DNA from: Vibrio neonatus
GTDB taxonomy: Bacteria; Pseudomonadota; Gammaproteobacteria; Enterobacterales; Vibrionaceae
DNA length: 64,000 bases
Direction: 5' to 3'
NCBI RefSeq assembly: GCF_024346975.1
Contig: NZ_AP024885.1
Span: forward strand, 1,302,001-1,366,000
In this document: positions 18,533-26,785 of the stretch, piece by piece
Layout: each line of letters starts with the position of its first letter
How positions within the stretch are numbered: the first letter of the stretch is position 1
Notes under the pieces: model-generated
The model's database searches: none
Told to the model about the DNA's origin: nothing
What the model saw: the letters and a program-made list of their open reading frames with translations, nothing else
Program-made: the position numbers and the translations under genes

Positions 18533-18918
18533 CGAAAAGGCTTACCGATTCAATGATGGAAGCGGGTGCTGAATTGCTCAATCGTCTTGATGCGAGTGCA
18601 TCGGACGTGAAAAGTGCGTTTTGGCTGTTCTTATCGGAAGAGCACGTATGGAAGTTTATTGTGGCATCTCCTTTAGTTGAGTCACTAGGCCCTCGTAAGT
18701 ATTACAAGAAAATCAATGAGGCGAATCAACTTGCGAAAGGGACAGAAAGCGTCATTTCACTGAATGATATCAGTGTTTTAAATACCAATGATTCGATAGT
18801 AAAAGTACTAAATGATGCGCTTAAAACTGATAATGATTTATCGGGAATTCGTTTTTCTAGAAACACAATAAACGGCATGTTTATTGAAGATACCTATATC
18901 TACCGTTCAACTTTTTAA
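18511..18918 (+). CDS. Unknown partner of the HEPN protein
   Basis: I do not recognise this 135-residue family by name. It has no signal peptide, membrane segment or known catalytic motif. The first half is helical with the pattern 'LTDSMMEAGAELLNRLD..FWLFLSEEHVWKFIVASP', then 'GPRKYYKKIN'; the second half is strand-rich. The 22-base overlap with the HEPN gene and the shared terminator show that they form one unit. A toxin-antitoxin or sensor-effector pairing is an inference from context alone. AGGAA about seven bases before ATG 18511 could also allow independent initiation. Confidence 0.7.
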   Translation: MAKDILVTKRLTDSMMEAGAELLNRLDASASDVKSAFWLFLSEEHVWKFIVASPLVESLGPRKYYKKINEANQLAKGTESVISLNDISVLNTNDSIVKVLNDALKTDNDLSGIRFSRNTINGMFIEDTYIYRSTF

Positions 18919-18925
18919 GCCAGCA

Positions 18926-18962
18926 GTTTGCCCTTAGCTAAGTTTAGCAATTAAGGGCAAAC
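18926..18962. terminator. Bidirectional terminator between the HEPN module and norM
   Basis: GTTTGCCCTTA / TAAGGGCAAAC, an 11-bp perfect stem between convergent genes. T-rich flanks are present on both sides but short. Confidence 0.65.
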
Positions 18963-18975
18963 GATAATTTTCTCA

Positions 18976-20346
18976 CTACTGCGAAGCAAACTTCAATTGA
19001 ACCTCAGGCGCTTGACGGTGCATCCATCGAATACGTGAAGCTAGCAATATTGCGGCAACGGTAAGTCCGGCAATAAAACCATACCAGTAGCCGTGAGCGC
19101 CCATAGGTTCGACTATCCAGTTGGTTGAACCCAGTACGTAGCCTAATGGCAAGCCGATCACCCAATAGGCGATAAAGGTTCGATTGAAAATTGATTTCAT
19201 GTCTTTATAGCCGCGTAACGCACCTGCGGCGACCACTTGTACTGTGTCACTAAATTGGTAAATAGCGGCAAGCAGAAGTAACTGCACTGATATTGTGGTT
19301 ACGGCTCTGTTGTCGGTGTACAGGTCAGCGATATTCTCTCTAAATACCACGGTCAGAATCGCGGTTACAAGAGCGAGGGCAAGGCCTAATAAAATCGCCA
19401 CATGGGTAGCCACTTTCGCGCCATCAATATCTTCTTCACCGAGTTTGTGTCCCACTCGAATACTGACTGCGCCGCCAATACTCATCGGTATCATAAACAC
19501 CATTCCAGATACGTTGATGGCGATTTGATGCGCGGCCACCATTACAGGGCCGAGTGGAGAAATCAGTAACGCCACCACAGCAAACAGCGTCACTTCAAAG
19601 AAGATAGCCAAAGCCACTGGCAGACCAAGTTTAAACAAACGATATTGCGCTTTGAGTACGGGCTTGTGCCATTGCTTAAATAGCCCAATGTGTGCAAGGC
19701 GCTTTGAGGTCATGGTGTATAACAGCAAGAACGAGAACATGACCCAATACACAATGGTAGTGGCAACGCCACAGCCTATACCGCCAAGGGAGGGCATACC
19801 GAGTTTTCCGTATACAAAGATGTAGTTAAGGGGAATATTGATGAGTAGCCCCAAAAAACCAATGACCATGGCCGGTTTGGTTAATGACATGCCATCGGTA
19901 AAACTGCGTAAGGTTTGGAAAAACAAAAAAGCAGGAACGGCAGGCAACATGGCATGCATGTAACCTGTGGTAATGGTAGCCATAGTGGCATCGACATCCA
20001 TTAATCGCAAAATGGTGCTGGTTTGTAGCAGGACAAAGGCGATAGGGAAACCAATCAAAATCGCTAAACTGGCACCTTGCTGTATTTCATTGGCAATTTT
20101 ATGCTGGTGGCCGCGTCCGTTGAGCTGCGCGACAATTGGAATAAGCGCCATTAAAATGCCGATGCCAAACAATATTGATGGTAACCAAATACTAGAAGCA
20201 ATGGCGACTGCCGCCATATCGGTTGCACTTACGCCACCGGCCATTATCGTGTCCACGACACCCATGCCGGTTTGGGCGATGGAGGCAATAAGAATTGGTG
20301 TGGCAAGTTTGATAAGGTTTTTGGCTTCTTTTTGGTATCGATGCAC
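18976..20346 (-). CDS. norM: MATE-family multidrug/Na+ antiporter NorM
   Basis: A 456-residue inner-membrane MATE transporter, exactly the length of Vibrio NorM and very similar to it. It exports cationic drugs and fluoroquinolones with sodium coupling. Twelve hydrophobic segments are visible, with 'IASIAQTGMGVVDTIMAGG' in helix 1 and the conserved 'RSFTDGMSLTKPAMVIGF' and 'ALRGYKDM' segments. I start at a GTG (20346, MHRYQKEAKNLIKL), which aligns with known NorM starts and has GGAAG nine bases upstream; the open frame extends 14 codons further. It is divergent from riboflavin synthase, as in other vibrios. Confidence 0.93.
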   Translation of the reverse strand: MHRYQKEAKNLIKLATPILIASIAQTGMGVVDTIMAGGVSATDMAAVAIASSIWLPSILFGIGILMALIPIVAQLNGRGHQHKIANEIQQGASLAILIGFPIAFVLLQTSTILRLMDVDATMATITTGYMHAMLPAVPAFLFFQTLRSFTDGMSLTKPAMVIGFLGLLINIPLNYIFVYGKLGMPSLGGIGCGVATTIVYWVMFSFLLLYTMTSKRLAHIGLFKQWHKPVLKAQYRLFKLGLPVALAIFFEVTLFAVVALLISPLGPVMVAAHQIAINVSGMVFMIPMSIGGAVSIRVGHKLGEEDIDGAKVATHVAILLGLALALVTAILTVVFRENIADLYTDNRAVTTISVQLLLLAAIYQFSDTVQVVAAGALRGYKDMKSIFNRTFIAYWVIGLPLGYVLGSTNWIVEPMGAHGYWYGFIAGLTVAAILLASRIRWMHRQAPEVQLKFASQ

Positions 20347-20500
20347 GGCAGGCTTCCAGTATTTATTTGCAGCGAATAGTAATACCAAATGCTTGAGCGT
20401 GCTATGTTTTTATGTCATGTTTTGTATCGTTTGGTTCGGCTAAGTGTGTGATGTGCGCACAGCGTACTGTTTGGATATAACCTTTATTTGAGGAATTAAT

Positions 20501-21109
20501 ATGTTTACTGGGATCGTGCAAGGGATGGCAAAGGTTGTCTCTATTGATGCAAAACAAGATTTTCATACTCACGTCCTGGAACTTCCAGCTCAGCTCAGTG
20601 AAAACATCAATATTGGAGCGTCGATCGCGCACAATGGTTGTTGTTTGACCGTGACTAAAGTGTCAGGGCAACAAGTGCATTTTGATTTAATGAAGGCCAC
20701 CTTAGATCTCACTAACCTTGGTGCTCTGAATCAAGGTGATTGGGTTAATGTAGAGCGTGCGGCTCGTTTCGGTGATGAAGTCGGTGGTCATTATATGTCG
20801 GGGCATATCTCGGATACGGTGACGATAGTAGATATTGTACGTAGCCCGAACAACCAAACGATTTGGTTTGAGAGCAACGCGCAAAACATGGGCTACATAC
20901 TGAAAAAAGGCTATATCGGCTTAGACGGCTGTTCACTGACCATTGCTGAAGTTGAGGGGAATCGATTTAGCGTAAATTTGATCCCAGAAACCCTATCGCG
21001 CACCTTGTTTGGGCAACGTAGTGTTGGAGACAAGGTGAATTTAGAGGTCGACCCTCAAACTCAAGCTATTGTTGATACCGTCGAGCGCGTGTTAGCCAGC
21101 AGAGGTTAG
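20501..21109 (+). CDS. ribE: Riboflavin synthase alpha chain
   Basis: A 202-residue enzyme that dismutates two 6,7-dimethyl-8-ribityllumazine to riboflavin. It shows the two-fold lumazine-binding repeat: repeat 1 begins MFTGIVQGMAKV with 'GASIAHNGCCLTV', and repeat 2 begins near 'GGHYMSGHI' with 'GYIGLDGCSLTI'. The C-terminus 'IVDTVERVLA' is standard. A GAGGAAT ribosome site precedes the ATG. The short upstream region has no room for an FMN riboswitch, so it is likely expressed from a simple promoter shared back to back with norM. Confidence 0.95.
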   Translation: MFTGIVQGMAKVVSIDAKQDFHTHVLELPAQLSENINIGASIAHNGCCLTVTKVSGQQVHFDLMKATLDLTNLGALNQGDWVNVERAARFGDEVGGHYMSGHISDTVTIVDIVRSPNNQTIWFESNAQNMGYILKKGYIGLDGCSLTIAEVEGNRFSVNLIPETLSRTLFGQRSVGDKVNLEVDPQTQAIVDTVERVLASRG

Positions 21110-21152
21110 CCAATACAGGCTAGATAGCAGAGCTTAATAAACTGACTATCGA

Positions 21153-21356
21153 CTAAAAAATTTGCTCATCATCAGAGTCAATATCCAGATCAATCTTGTC
21201 TCGCACTTGATTAAGCTGCATACGCAGATGAATAGGGTGGCAACATATAGGGCAATCTTCGTAAAAGTCTTGATTGCCCTGTGTGGTATCTAAAGTCACA
21301 CCTACGTGTCCGCCGCAGTGAGGGCAAGAGATGAATTGTTCGCCGTACTTTTTCAT
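21153..21356 (-). CDS. CPXCG-motif cysteine-rich small protein
   Basis: A 67-residue protein with two cysteine pairs, CPHCGGHVG near residue 11 and DCPICCHP near residue 35, which should bind one zinc. The C-terminus is acidic (DLDIDSDDEQ). It belongs to the CPXCG-motif family, whose role is unknown. It lies 15 bases downstream of the fructosamine kinase-like gene on the same strand and is probably co-transcribed. Confidence 0.8.
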   Translation of the reverse strand: MKKYGEQFISCPHCGGHVGVTLDTTQGNQDFYEDCPICCHPIHLRMQLNQVRDKIDLDIDSDDEQIF

Positions 21357-21370
21357 AATAACACTCCCAC

Positions 21371-22243
21371 TTAATAATAACGTTCTAACAAATGGTCAAT
21401 TCGTTGTTGAGCCTCACCTAAATAGTGCCCAGCAAATAGGTTGCAGTGATTCAATATATGATAAAGATTATAGATGTGTTTCCGCTCTTCATAACCATCT
21501 ATAAAAGGCTTAATGGTTTGATAGCCTTGGTAAAATGAGTCAGGGAAGTCACCAAACAGTTCGGTCATGGCTAAATCACATTCATGATCGCCCCAATAAC
21601 AGGCAGGATCATAACAAATAGGCCCAAACGGCGATTCGGCGCAGTTTCCATGCCATAGGTCGCCATGTAATAAGGATGGTTTTGGCTGGTGGTTAGCAAG
21701 GCCTAATCTTACACAGTTGATGATCTGTTCTTGATCGCCAAATTCAATGCCTTTTTCTTTTAATAACTGCAACTGCCAACCAATGCGTTGCTCGGCAAAG
21801 AAAGCGCACCATTTCTTTTGCCAACGGTTAGGTTGCAAAGTGGCCCCGATATAATTGTCATGATCAAAGCCATACTCTTGTTGCTCTCCCCATAAATGCA
21901 AGCGAGCAATCTCTTGCCCAAATTGATAGCTACTTTCATGGTGAGTTAAGGGGTGTGTAGGCAGATAGTTTAAGATCAAAAACGCACAATCTTTGGTAGA
22001 GCCAAGATGCACGATTTCGGGGGTATACACCGTATTTGAGCGTTGCAATTGGGTGAGATTGTCGACTTCGGCGGTAAACTTACTGAGAAAGGCTTTGTTA
22101 TTTAGCTTTATAAAGTAGCGCTGCTCACCATCGCTGATCATATAACTTTCGTTGATATTGCCAGAGGTAATACGGCTTTTCTCTTCGATCTTAAATTCAA
22201 ACATTAAGATATCGGAAAGTTGCTGAGTTATCGCTTGCCACAT
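21371..22243 (-). CDS. Fructosamine kinase family protein
   Basis: About 290 residues of the fructosamine/ketosamine-3-kinase family (E. coli YniA type), which phosphorylates sugar adducts on proteins so that they fall off. The catalytic block 'LLHGDLWHGNCA' and the metal-binding 'CYDPACYWGDHECDLAM' are intact; 'RYFIKLN' holds the ATP lysine. I choose ATG 22243 (MWQAITQQ) because GTGAGGCA lies at proper spacing; the frame starts two codons earlier. It heads a short operon with the CPXCG protein. Physiological substrate is not known. Confidence 0.88.
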   Translation of the reverse strand: MWQAITQQLSDILMFEFKIEEKSRITSGNINESYMISDGEQRYFIKLNNKAFLSKFTAEVDNLTQLQRSNTVYTPEIVHLGSTKDCAFLILNYLPTHPLTHHESSYQFGQEIARLHLWGEQQEYGFDHDNYIGATLQPNRWQKKWCAFFAEQRIGWQLQLLKEKGIEFGDQEQIINCVRLGLANHQPKPSLLHGDLWHGNCAESPFGPICYDPACYWGDHECDLAMTELFGDFPDSFYQGYQTIKPFIDGYEERKHIYNLYHILNHCNLFAGHYLGEAQQRIDHLLERYY

Positions 22244-22400
22244 AATCAATGCCTCACGGTTTGCCTATATGAGTAAGTTTAGGTCAAATCTAGCCAGCGA
22301 ATAGCAATAGAGTGTGATTCTCTAATTTGGATCAAATATTAGAGCTCAGATACAAAGGTTGTTTGATTTTCTTCACAGTTTGTAAGGCAGTTTTACCCAA

Positions 22401-22910
22401 TCAATTTACCCGCCGAATTTGCCAAAAGGTATCAGCCCAATATGGGGAATCTAGCCTTGAAATAATCACCCCCTTTGATGAGGAAGCGTGCATAAAACTG
22501 TTGTCTTCGAGGTAAAAGCCGACATGTAGCGTGTTAAAACCGGTTTTAAAAAACACAAGGTCACCATATTGTCGGTCTTCATAGTCTATGGGTGTACCTA
22601 CATGGCTTTGTAGATGGGTAGTGCGCGGGATGGATTGATGAAACAACTGCGCAAATGCGATTTTTACAAACCCTGAGCAATCGATACCTTTGCGAGAGTT
22701 ACCCCCGTAGCGATACGGCGTTTTGTGCCAAGTTTTGTAAAAGTGAAACAGTGCGTCGCTTTCTTTTTGAGGGACGTCTTTTTCAAGTTGAGTGTCAATT
22801 TGTTTAATGTTGACTCGCGCTGTGGGGTTATTTTCAGGGCCACTCGCACAAGCGGTTAATAAAAACACGGCCACTATCGTTATCAGTGTCTGTGTGGCGG
22901 AGTGTTTCAT
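22401..22910 (-). CDS. NlpC/P60-family lipoprotein (putative peptidoglycan hydrolase)
   Basis: A 169-residue lipoprotein with lipobox LLTAC (Cys21) and a C-terminal NlpC/P60 domain. The catalytic triad is visible: C78 in GIDCSGF, H129 in TLHVGFY and H141 in FMHASSS. Such enzymes cut D-Glu to diaminopimelate peptide bonds in the cell wall from the outer-membrane inner leaflet or periplasm. It resembles the NlpC/YafL/MepS group; I cannot say which. Its ATG overlaps the stop of the upstream sterol-desaturase-type gene (TAATG), so the two are translationally coupled. Confidence 0.85.
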   Translation of the reverse strand: MKHSATQTLITIVAVFLLTACASGPENNPTARVNIKQIDTQLEKDVPQKESDALFHFYKTWHKTPYRYGGNSRKGIDCSGFVKIAFAQLFHQSIPRTTHLQSHVGTPIDYEDRQYGDLVFFKTGFNTLHVGFYLEDNSFMHASSSKGVIISRLDSPYWADTFWQIRRVN

Positions 22911-23695
22911 TATTTCTTCCTAAAAGGCTGAGTTAACATTTTATCTAATCGCTGTTCTTTACGAGAGCGAAATTGGGAAATACCAATATTCATTTTATAG
23001 TGACCCAGTTTCGGTCTTTCGGTATGGGTATCGAATAAATGATCCCATATGGATAAGAAAAACCCGAAATTAGAGTCAGCTTCGGTGCGGATTGTTGAAT
23101 GATGCACCCTATGCATATCAGGAGTCACAATCAATTTGCGTAGCCGCTTATCCCACACTCTAGGGATACTGATATTGCTATGATTAAACATAGCACTGCC
23201 ATTCAATAAGATCTCGAATACGATGACCGCGATTGGCGGAATCCCAAAACTGATGACGATGCAGATCTTAATCCACATAGAAATCCAAATTTCTAGAGGA
23301 TGAAAACGTGCTCCGGTGGTGACATCGATGTCTTGATCAGCATGATGCACCTTATGTAAGTTCCAACAAATGGGTGCACTATGAAACAGGCGGTGCTGCC
23401 AATAAATCGCAAAGTCCAAAATGAGCACGCTAATTACAACAATAACGGCAAAGTTAATCGACAATTCGTTGAATAGACCAATTTGTAAACTCTGCGCCCA
23501 TAGTGCTGCCTCAACCGCGAGCAAAGGCATAGTAATGTAAATTAATACTGAATTTAAGCCTGTCAGTCCTAAATTATTCGCCCAGCGATACAGTTTTGGT
23601 TGTCGAAGTGGGCGTTTAGGTTTCCAGTATTCAGCTAAAGCGCAACTCACGAGCACTGCAGTGAAAATACTAACCCTAATATAAGCAACGTCCAT
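22910..23695 (-). CDS. Sterol desaturase/fatty acid hydroxylase family membrane protein
   Basis: A 261-residue membrane protein with about four hydrophobic segments and the di-iron histidine motifs of the fatty-acid hydroxylase superfamily: HRLFH, then HKVHHADQ and HRVHHST. Bacterial members modify lipid chains or quinone-type substrates at the inner membrane; the substrate here is unknown. GGAGA precedes ATG 23695. It is divergent from tapT (start codons about 80 bases apart) and coupled to the NlpC/P60 gene, which hints at an envelope role for both. Confidence 0.85.
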   Translation of the reverse strand: MDVAYIRVSIFTAVLVSCALAEYWKPKRPLRQPKLYRWANNLGLTGLNSVLIYITMPLLAVEAALWAQSLQIGLFNELSINFAVIVVISVLILDFAIYWQHRLFHSAPICWNLHKVHHADQDIDVTTGARFHPLEIWISMWIKICIVISFGIPPIAVIVFEILLNGSAMFNHSNISIPRVWDKRLRKLIVTPDMHRVHHSTIRTEADSNFGFFLSIWDHLFDTHTERPKLGHYKMNIGISQFRSRKEQRLDKMLTQPFRKK

Positions 23696-23772
23696 TAATT
23701 ATTTTCTCCAAGATGGTGACAAGCATCGTGTGCTTGATTACTCTTACTTTCTTTTTCGTGACAGGGCAAATA

Positions 23773-24507
23773 ATGCGTGTACATGCTGTTCATCAATTAG
23801 TTGAATATAGACTCAGCCAAGCAACCAAACCTTTTAGTGCTAGGGGCTCAAAAGTAGAACGCTGTCCATATTGCCGTATTGCACGTACCTATTGTATCTG
23901 TGCTCATCAGCCGGATCCGACAGCTGGATTTGCGATCTTGTTGCTGTATTCAGATAACGAAGTACTAAAACCAAGCAATACCGGAAGGCTAATTGCTGAC
24001 GTTTGCAGTGAAGTTCATGCGTATCAATGGAGTAGGACAGAACCTGATTCTAACATGCTTTCCTTGTTACAAAACCCAAGCTATCAACCAATTCTGGTAT
24101 TTCCTGAGAGTTATCTGTTTGATTCTAATGCTCTTGTCCCTGATGATAAACAGGCCTTTGTGCAAGATAAAATCCCTCTGTTTGTGTTTTTAGATGCCAG
24201 TTGGCGAGAAGCGCGTCGTATTTATCGCAAATCAGAATACCTACATCATCTCCCCGTGATCTCAATTCAACCAGAGAAGATATCCGAATATGTGATGAGA
24301 AAATCAGATCAAGAGCAACATCTTGCAACATGTGAAGTGGCGGCCTTGGTTTTACAAGAGTTCGATATGTATGACGTTAGCCTTGGATTGCAAGCCTGGT
24401 TTGAAGTGTTTAAAGAGAGCTATATGTTGAGTAAAACCCGTGAGAAACGAGACTTTAGTCGTCCAGTGTTAACCCAGTATTTATCTAACGCTAGCCTCGA
24501 AAAGTAG
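23773..24507 (+). CDS. tapT: DTW-domain tRNA-uridine aminocarboxypropyltransferase
   Basis: A 244-residue DTW-domain protein like E. coli TapT (YfiP), which makes acp3U at position 47 of tRNAs from S-adenosylmethionine. The N-terminal zinc-type cluster 'CPYCRIARTYCIC' is present, then 'LLLYSDNEVLKPSNTGRLI' and the active-site block 'FLDASWREARRIYRKS', where the usual DTW/DGTW reads DASW as in related proteins. I prefer ATG 23773 (MRVHAVHQ) because the open frame before it (from 23713) encodes a hydrophobic stretch not expected in a tRNA enzyme. It ends before nagK by 150 bases. Confidence 0.85.
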   Translation: MRVHAVHQLVEYRLSQATKPFSARGSKVERCPYCRIARTYCICAHQPDPTAGFAILLLYSDNEVLKPSNTGRLIADVCSEVHAYQWSRTEPDSNMLSLLQNPSYQPILVFPESYLFDSNALVPDDKQAFVQDKIPLFVFLDASWREARRIYRKSEYLHHLPVISIQPEKISEYVMRKSDQEQHLATCEVAALVLQEFDMYDVSLGLQAWFEVFKESYMLSKTREKRDFSRPVLTQYLSNASLEK

Positions 24508-24657
24508 TCGTTTAAATTAGGTTGATATCAATCGGTGAGTCACAATCTATTATGCACACCTTGTTTTATGGCAGTCATCACGGTAAGTGCGGCTAAAGAT
24601 CGCGATAATGAACTTAATTTGTTAATGAATTTAAGTGTTTAGGTTAGGAGAAGTATG

Positions 24658-25566
24658 ATGTTTTATGGCTTTGATGTAGGCGGAACCAAAATTGAGTTTG
24701 GTGCGTTTAACGACAGTCTAGAGCGTGTCGCCACAGAACGTGTGCCTACGCCGGGTGATGACTACCCAAAGCTTGTTGAAACCTTAGCCGCGCTGGTTGA
24801 AAAATACGATGCTCAATTTGCTGTTGAGGGGTTAATTGGTTTTGGTCTTCCGGGGATGGAAGATCCTAAAGATGACACCATTCTTACGGTAAATGTACCT
24901 GCGGCAAAAGGTAAGCCATTGCGTGCCGATCTTGAAGCGCGCATCGGTCGTAGCGTTAAAATCGAAAACGATGCCAACTGTTTTGCCTTGTCTGAAGCGT
25001 GGGATGATGAGTTAAAAGATGAGAAATCAGTGATGGGGCTTATCTTAGGCACAGGCTTTGGTGGCGGAATTATTCACGAAGGCAAAGTGTTCTCTGGCTG
25101 TAATCACGTTGCAGGCGAGGTAGGGCATACGCGTTTACCTATTGATGCATGGTTCCATTTAGGGGACAACGCGCCACTATTAGATTGTGGTTGCGGCAAA
25201 AAAGGCTGTTTGGATAGCTATTTGTCGGGGCGTGGTTTTGAATTGATTTACGCTCATTACTTTGCTGAAAAGAAAAAAGCCATCGATATCATTAATGCTT
25301 TTTATGAAGGCGAGCCAAAGGCGTGTGAACACGTAGAGCGCTTTATGGAGTTGTTGGCTATTTGCTTTGCGAACATCTTTACCGCTTACGATCCGCATGT
25401 GGTTACGCTAGGTGGTGGTCTATCTAATTTCGATCTGATTTATGAAGAAATGCCAAAACGAGTGCCTAAGTATCTATTATCTGTTGCCAGCTGTCCGAAA
25501 ATCATCAAAGCAAAACACGGTGACTCCGGTGGTGTGCGTGGCGCAGCTTTCTTAAATATTCGCTAG
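24658..25566 (+). CDS. nagK: N-acetyl-D-glucosamine kinase
   Basis: A 302-residue ROK-family sugar kinase, close to E. coli NagK (303 residues). It phosphorylates GlcNAc released from cell wall or chitin turnover. Motifs: ATP-binding '[11 protein letters not shown]', '[16 protein letters not shown]' with the catalytic Asp, '[10 protein letters not shown]', the ROK zinc motif '[17 protein letters not shown]', and 'TLGGGLSNF'. GGAG lies seven bases before ATG 24658 but only four before the preceding ATG at 24655, so the second is preferred. A strong terminator follows. No nag operon surrounds it. Confidence 0.93.
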   Translation: MFYGFDVGGTKIEFGAFNDSLERVATERVPTPGDDYPKLVETLAALVEKYDAQFAVEGLIGFGLPGMEDPKDDTILTVNVPAAKGKPLRADLEARIGRSVKIENDANCFALSEAWDDELKDEKSVMGLILGTGFGGGIIHEGKVFSGCNHVAGEVGHTRLPIDAWFHLGDNAPLLDCGCGKKGCLDSYLSGRGFELIYAHYFAEKKKAIDIINAFYEGEPKACEHVERFMELLAICFANIFTAYDPHVVTLGGGLSNFDLIYEEMPKRVPKYLLSVASCPKIIKAKHGDSGGVRGAAFLNIR

Positions 25567-25640
25567 TTCAGCAAAATAAATGACTAACATTGAGTTACTT
25601 TTGTAAGCTGCTGGTGGCTTAAACTCGCCGAATCTTTGAC

Positions 25641-25688
25641 TAACACTGCTATACTGTATATTTAAACAGTATGGCGGTGTTTTTTTAT
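25641..25688 (+). terminator. Strong terminator after nagK
   Basis: AACACTGCTATACTGT pairs with ACAGTATGGCGGTGTT (16 pairs including G-T) and is followed by TTTTTTATTTTT. Confidence 0.85.
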
Positions 25689-25929
25689 TTTTGTACATAA
25701 TTGCTATGCGATATTCTCTGAAAAAACAGCAGCGATAAAATACATAATCAATCGTTATTTTATGTGGCGGCATGAGGTTTTTTTGTTAACTTATTGATTT
25801 TGCGCATATAAAGAATGTAAATTTAGGCGGTTGTGAGAGTAAAGGTCTGTAAATTGTCTTCTGATTTTGCTATAAACCACGTTTCAAATTTCCATACCGT
25901 CTGAAAGCCGTGAATAGGGGAATCATTTA
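25689..25929. other. Intergenic region, no gene seen
   Basis: AT-rich spacer between the nagK terminator and the next gene. A short antisense open frame here looks like chance. It should contain the promoter for the gene at 25930, whose ribosome site is AGGGGAAT. Confidence 0.4.
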
Positions 25930-26322
25930 ATGAGACTTGCACATAAACGTAACGTGCAGATGAAATTGCAAAAGCGTACTAAAGCTACTGCTAGTAACAC
26001 TTCATCTAAGCCTTCAATTCAATCTACTGAGCAGCGTGTTGCAACCGCGCCAGTAGTTGAGCCTAAAGTTGAAGCTAAGATAGAAAAAACCGCTGACGTA
26101 GAAGTGCCAGTAATTGCACTTACACCAAAGCAACAACAAGTTTTAGACATTGTTGCTGCGAATGCTGAAGGCATCAATTCTAAAGGAATTGGTCTAGCTG
26201 CAGGTCAAGAAGAAGCAAAAGCGGCTGCATGGGCAACCGGTGCTCTGAAAAAACTAATTAGCGAAAGCCTTGTTCAAAAAGAACAACTTTCAGGAAACAA
26301 AGTTATTTATAAACCTGCATAA
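25930..26322 (+). CDS. Small basic protein with a winged-helix-like C-terminus
   Basis: A 130-residue protein. The first 60 residues are basic and Ser/Thr/Ala/Val-rich, like a disordered nucleic-acid-binding tail. The C-terminal 65 residues ('LTPKQQQVLDIVAANAEGINSKGIGLAAGQEEAKAAAWATGALKKL') follow the helix-helix-strand pattern of a winged helix and end in a 'KVIYKPA' wing. A DNA-binding role is an inference; I do not know a named family. It has its own terminator and looks monocistronic. Confidence 0.65.
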   Translation: MRLAHKRNVQMKLQKRTKATASNTSSKPSIQSTEQRVATAPVVEPKVEAKIEKTADVEVPVIALTPKQQQVLDIVAANAEGINSKGIGLAAGQEEAKAAAWATGALKKLISESLVQKEQLSGNKVIYKPA

Positions 26323-26348
26323 TTTTTAGCGGTTTAGCTATAACTAGA

Positions 26349-26376
26349 ATGCCTCGACTTGTCGGGGCATTGTTGT
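26349..26376 (+). terminator. Terminator after the winged-helix-like gene
   Basis: ATGCCTCGAC / GTCGGGGCAT stem with a TT loop, followed by TGTTGT. Good stem, weak T tract. Confidence 0.65.
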
Positions 26377-26426
26377 ATTTGCGCTCTACATTCGCGCATT
26401 TGTACCTATCTATTGTGGTCGGCTTA

Positions 26427-26452
26427 AAAAAAAAGAGCCTTACGGCTCTTTA
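26427..26452 (-). terminator. Bidirectional terminator, end of the DUF2960 operon
   Basis: AAAGAGCC TTAC GGCTCTTT with A-runs on the left and TTTAATA on the right; on the minus strand the stem is followed by a run of T. Confidence 0.8.
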
Positions 26453-26491
26453 ATACAATATTTGGCCCGATCTCAGATAATAAGTGCGCTG

Positions 26492-26752
26492 CTATTTCTT
26501 ACCAATCGGTCTATTTTCTTTAGGCTTCAAAGTGATTTTGCCAAAGCCCAGTTTTCTAAAGTAGTTGTCACGATAATCACGAACGGCTTTGGTGTCAGAT
26601 ACGGCTTCAACTTGCAGTTCCATTTTTAGAAACTCAGTTAAATCGATGCCTTCTGCATCCGCTACGGCTTCGTGAATGTTACGAAACTGCTGATAAGAGA
26701 ATAGCAGCTCTTTGTGCTCTTTTTTGTATACGTACTGGATGGTTCTAGACAT
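26492..26752 (-). CDS. DUF2960 family protein
   Basis: An 86-residue basic cytoplasmic protein of the DUF2960 family, found mainly in vibrios and relatives. It starts MSRTIQYVYKKEHKELLFSYQQF and contains the family block 'AVADAEGIDLTEFL'. The function is unknown. ATG 26752 is preferred to the longer frame from 26782 because the family begins M-(S/A)RTIQY and AGAGAG lies just upstream. It follows the MscS gene by 33 bases on the same strand and may be its third operon member. Confidence 0.85.
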   Translation of the reverse strand: MSRTIQYVYKKEHKELLFSYQQFRNIHEAVADAEGIDLTEFLKMELQVEAVSDTKAVRDYRDNYFRKLGFGKITLKPKENRPIGKK

Positions 26753-26785
26753 TGTTCTCTCTTCTGCCTCTTGTGTGTACAAGGG

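Noticed and set aside
20440-20500. FMN riboswitch before ribE
   Set aside because: The leader is too short and lacks the conserved elements.
25552-25773. 73-codon frame on the minus strand after nagK
   Set aside because: It runs through the nagK terminator and has no recognisable feature.
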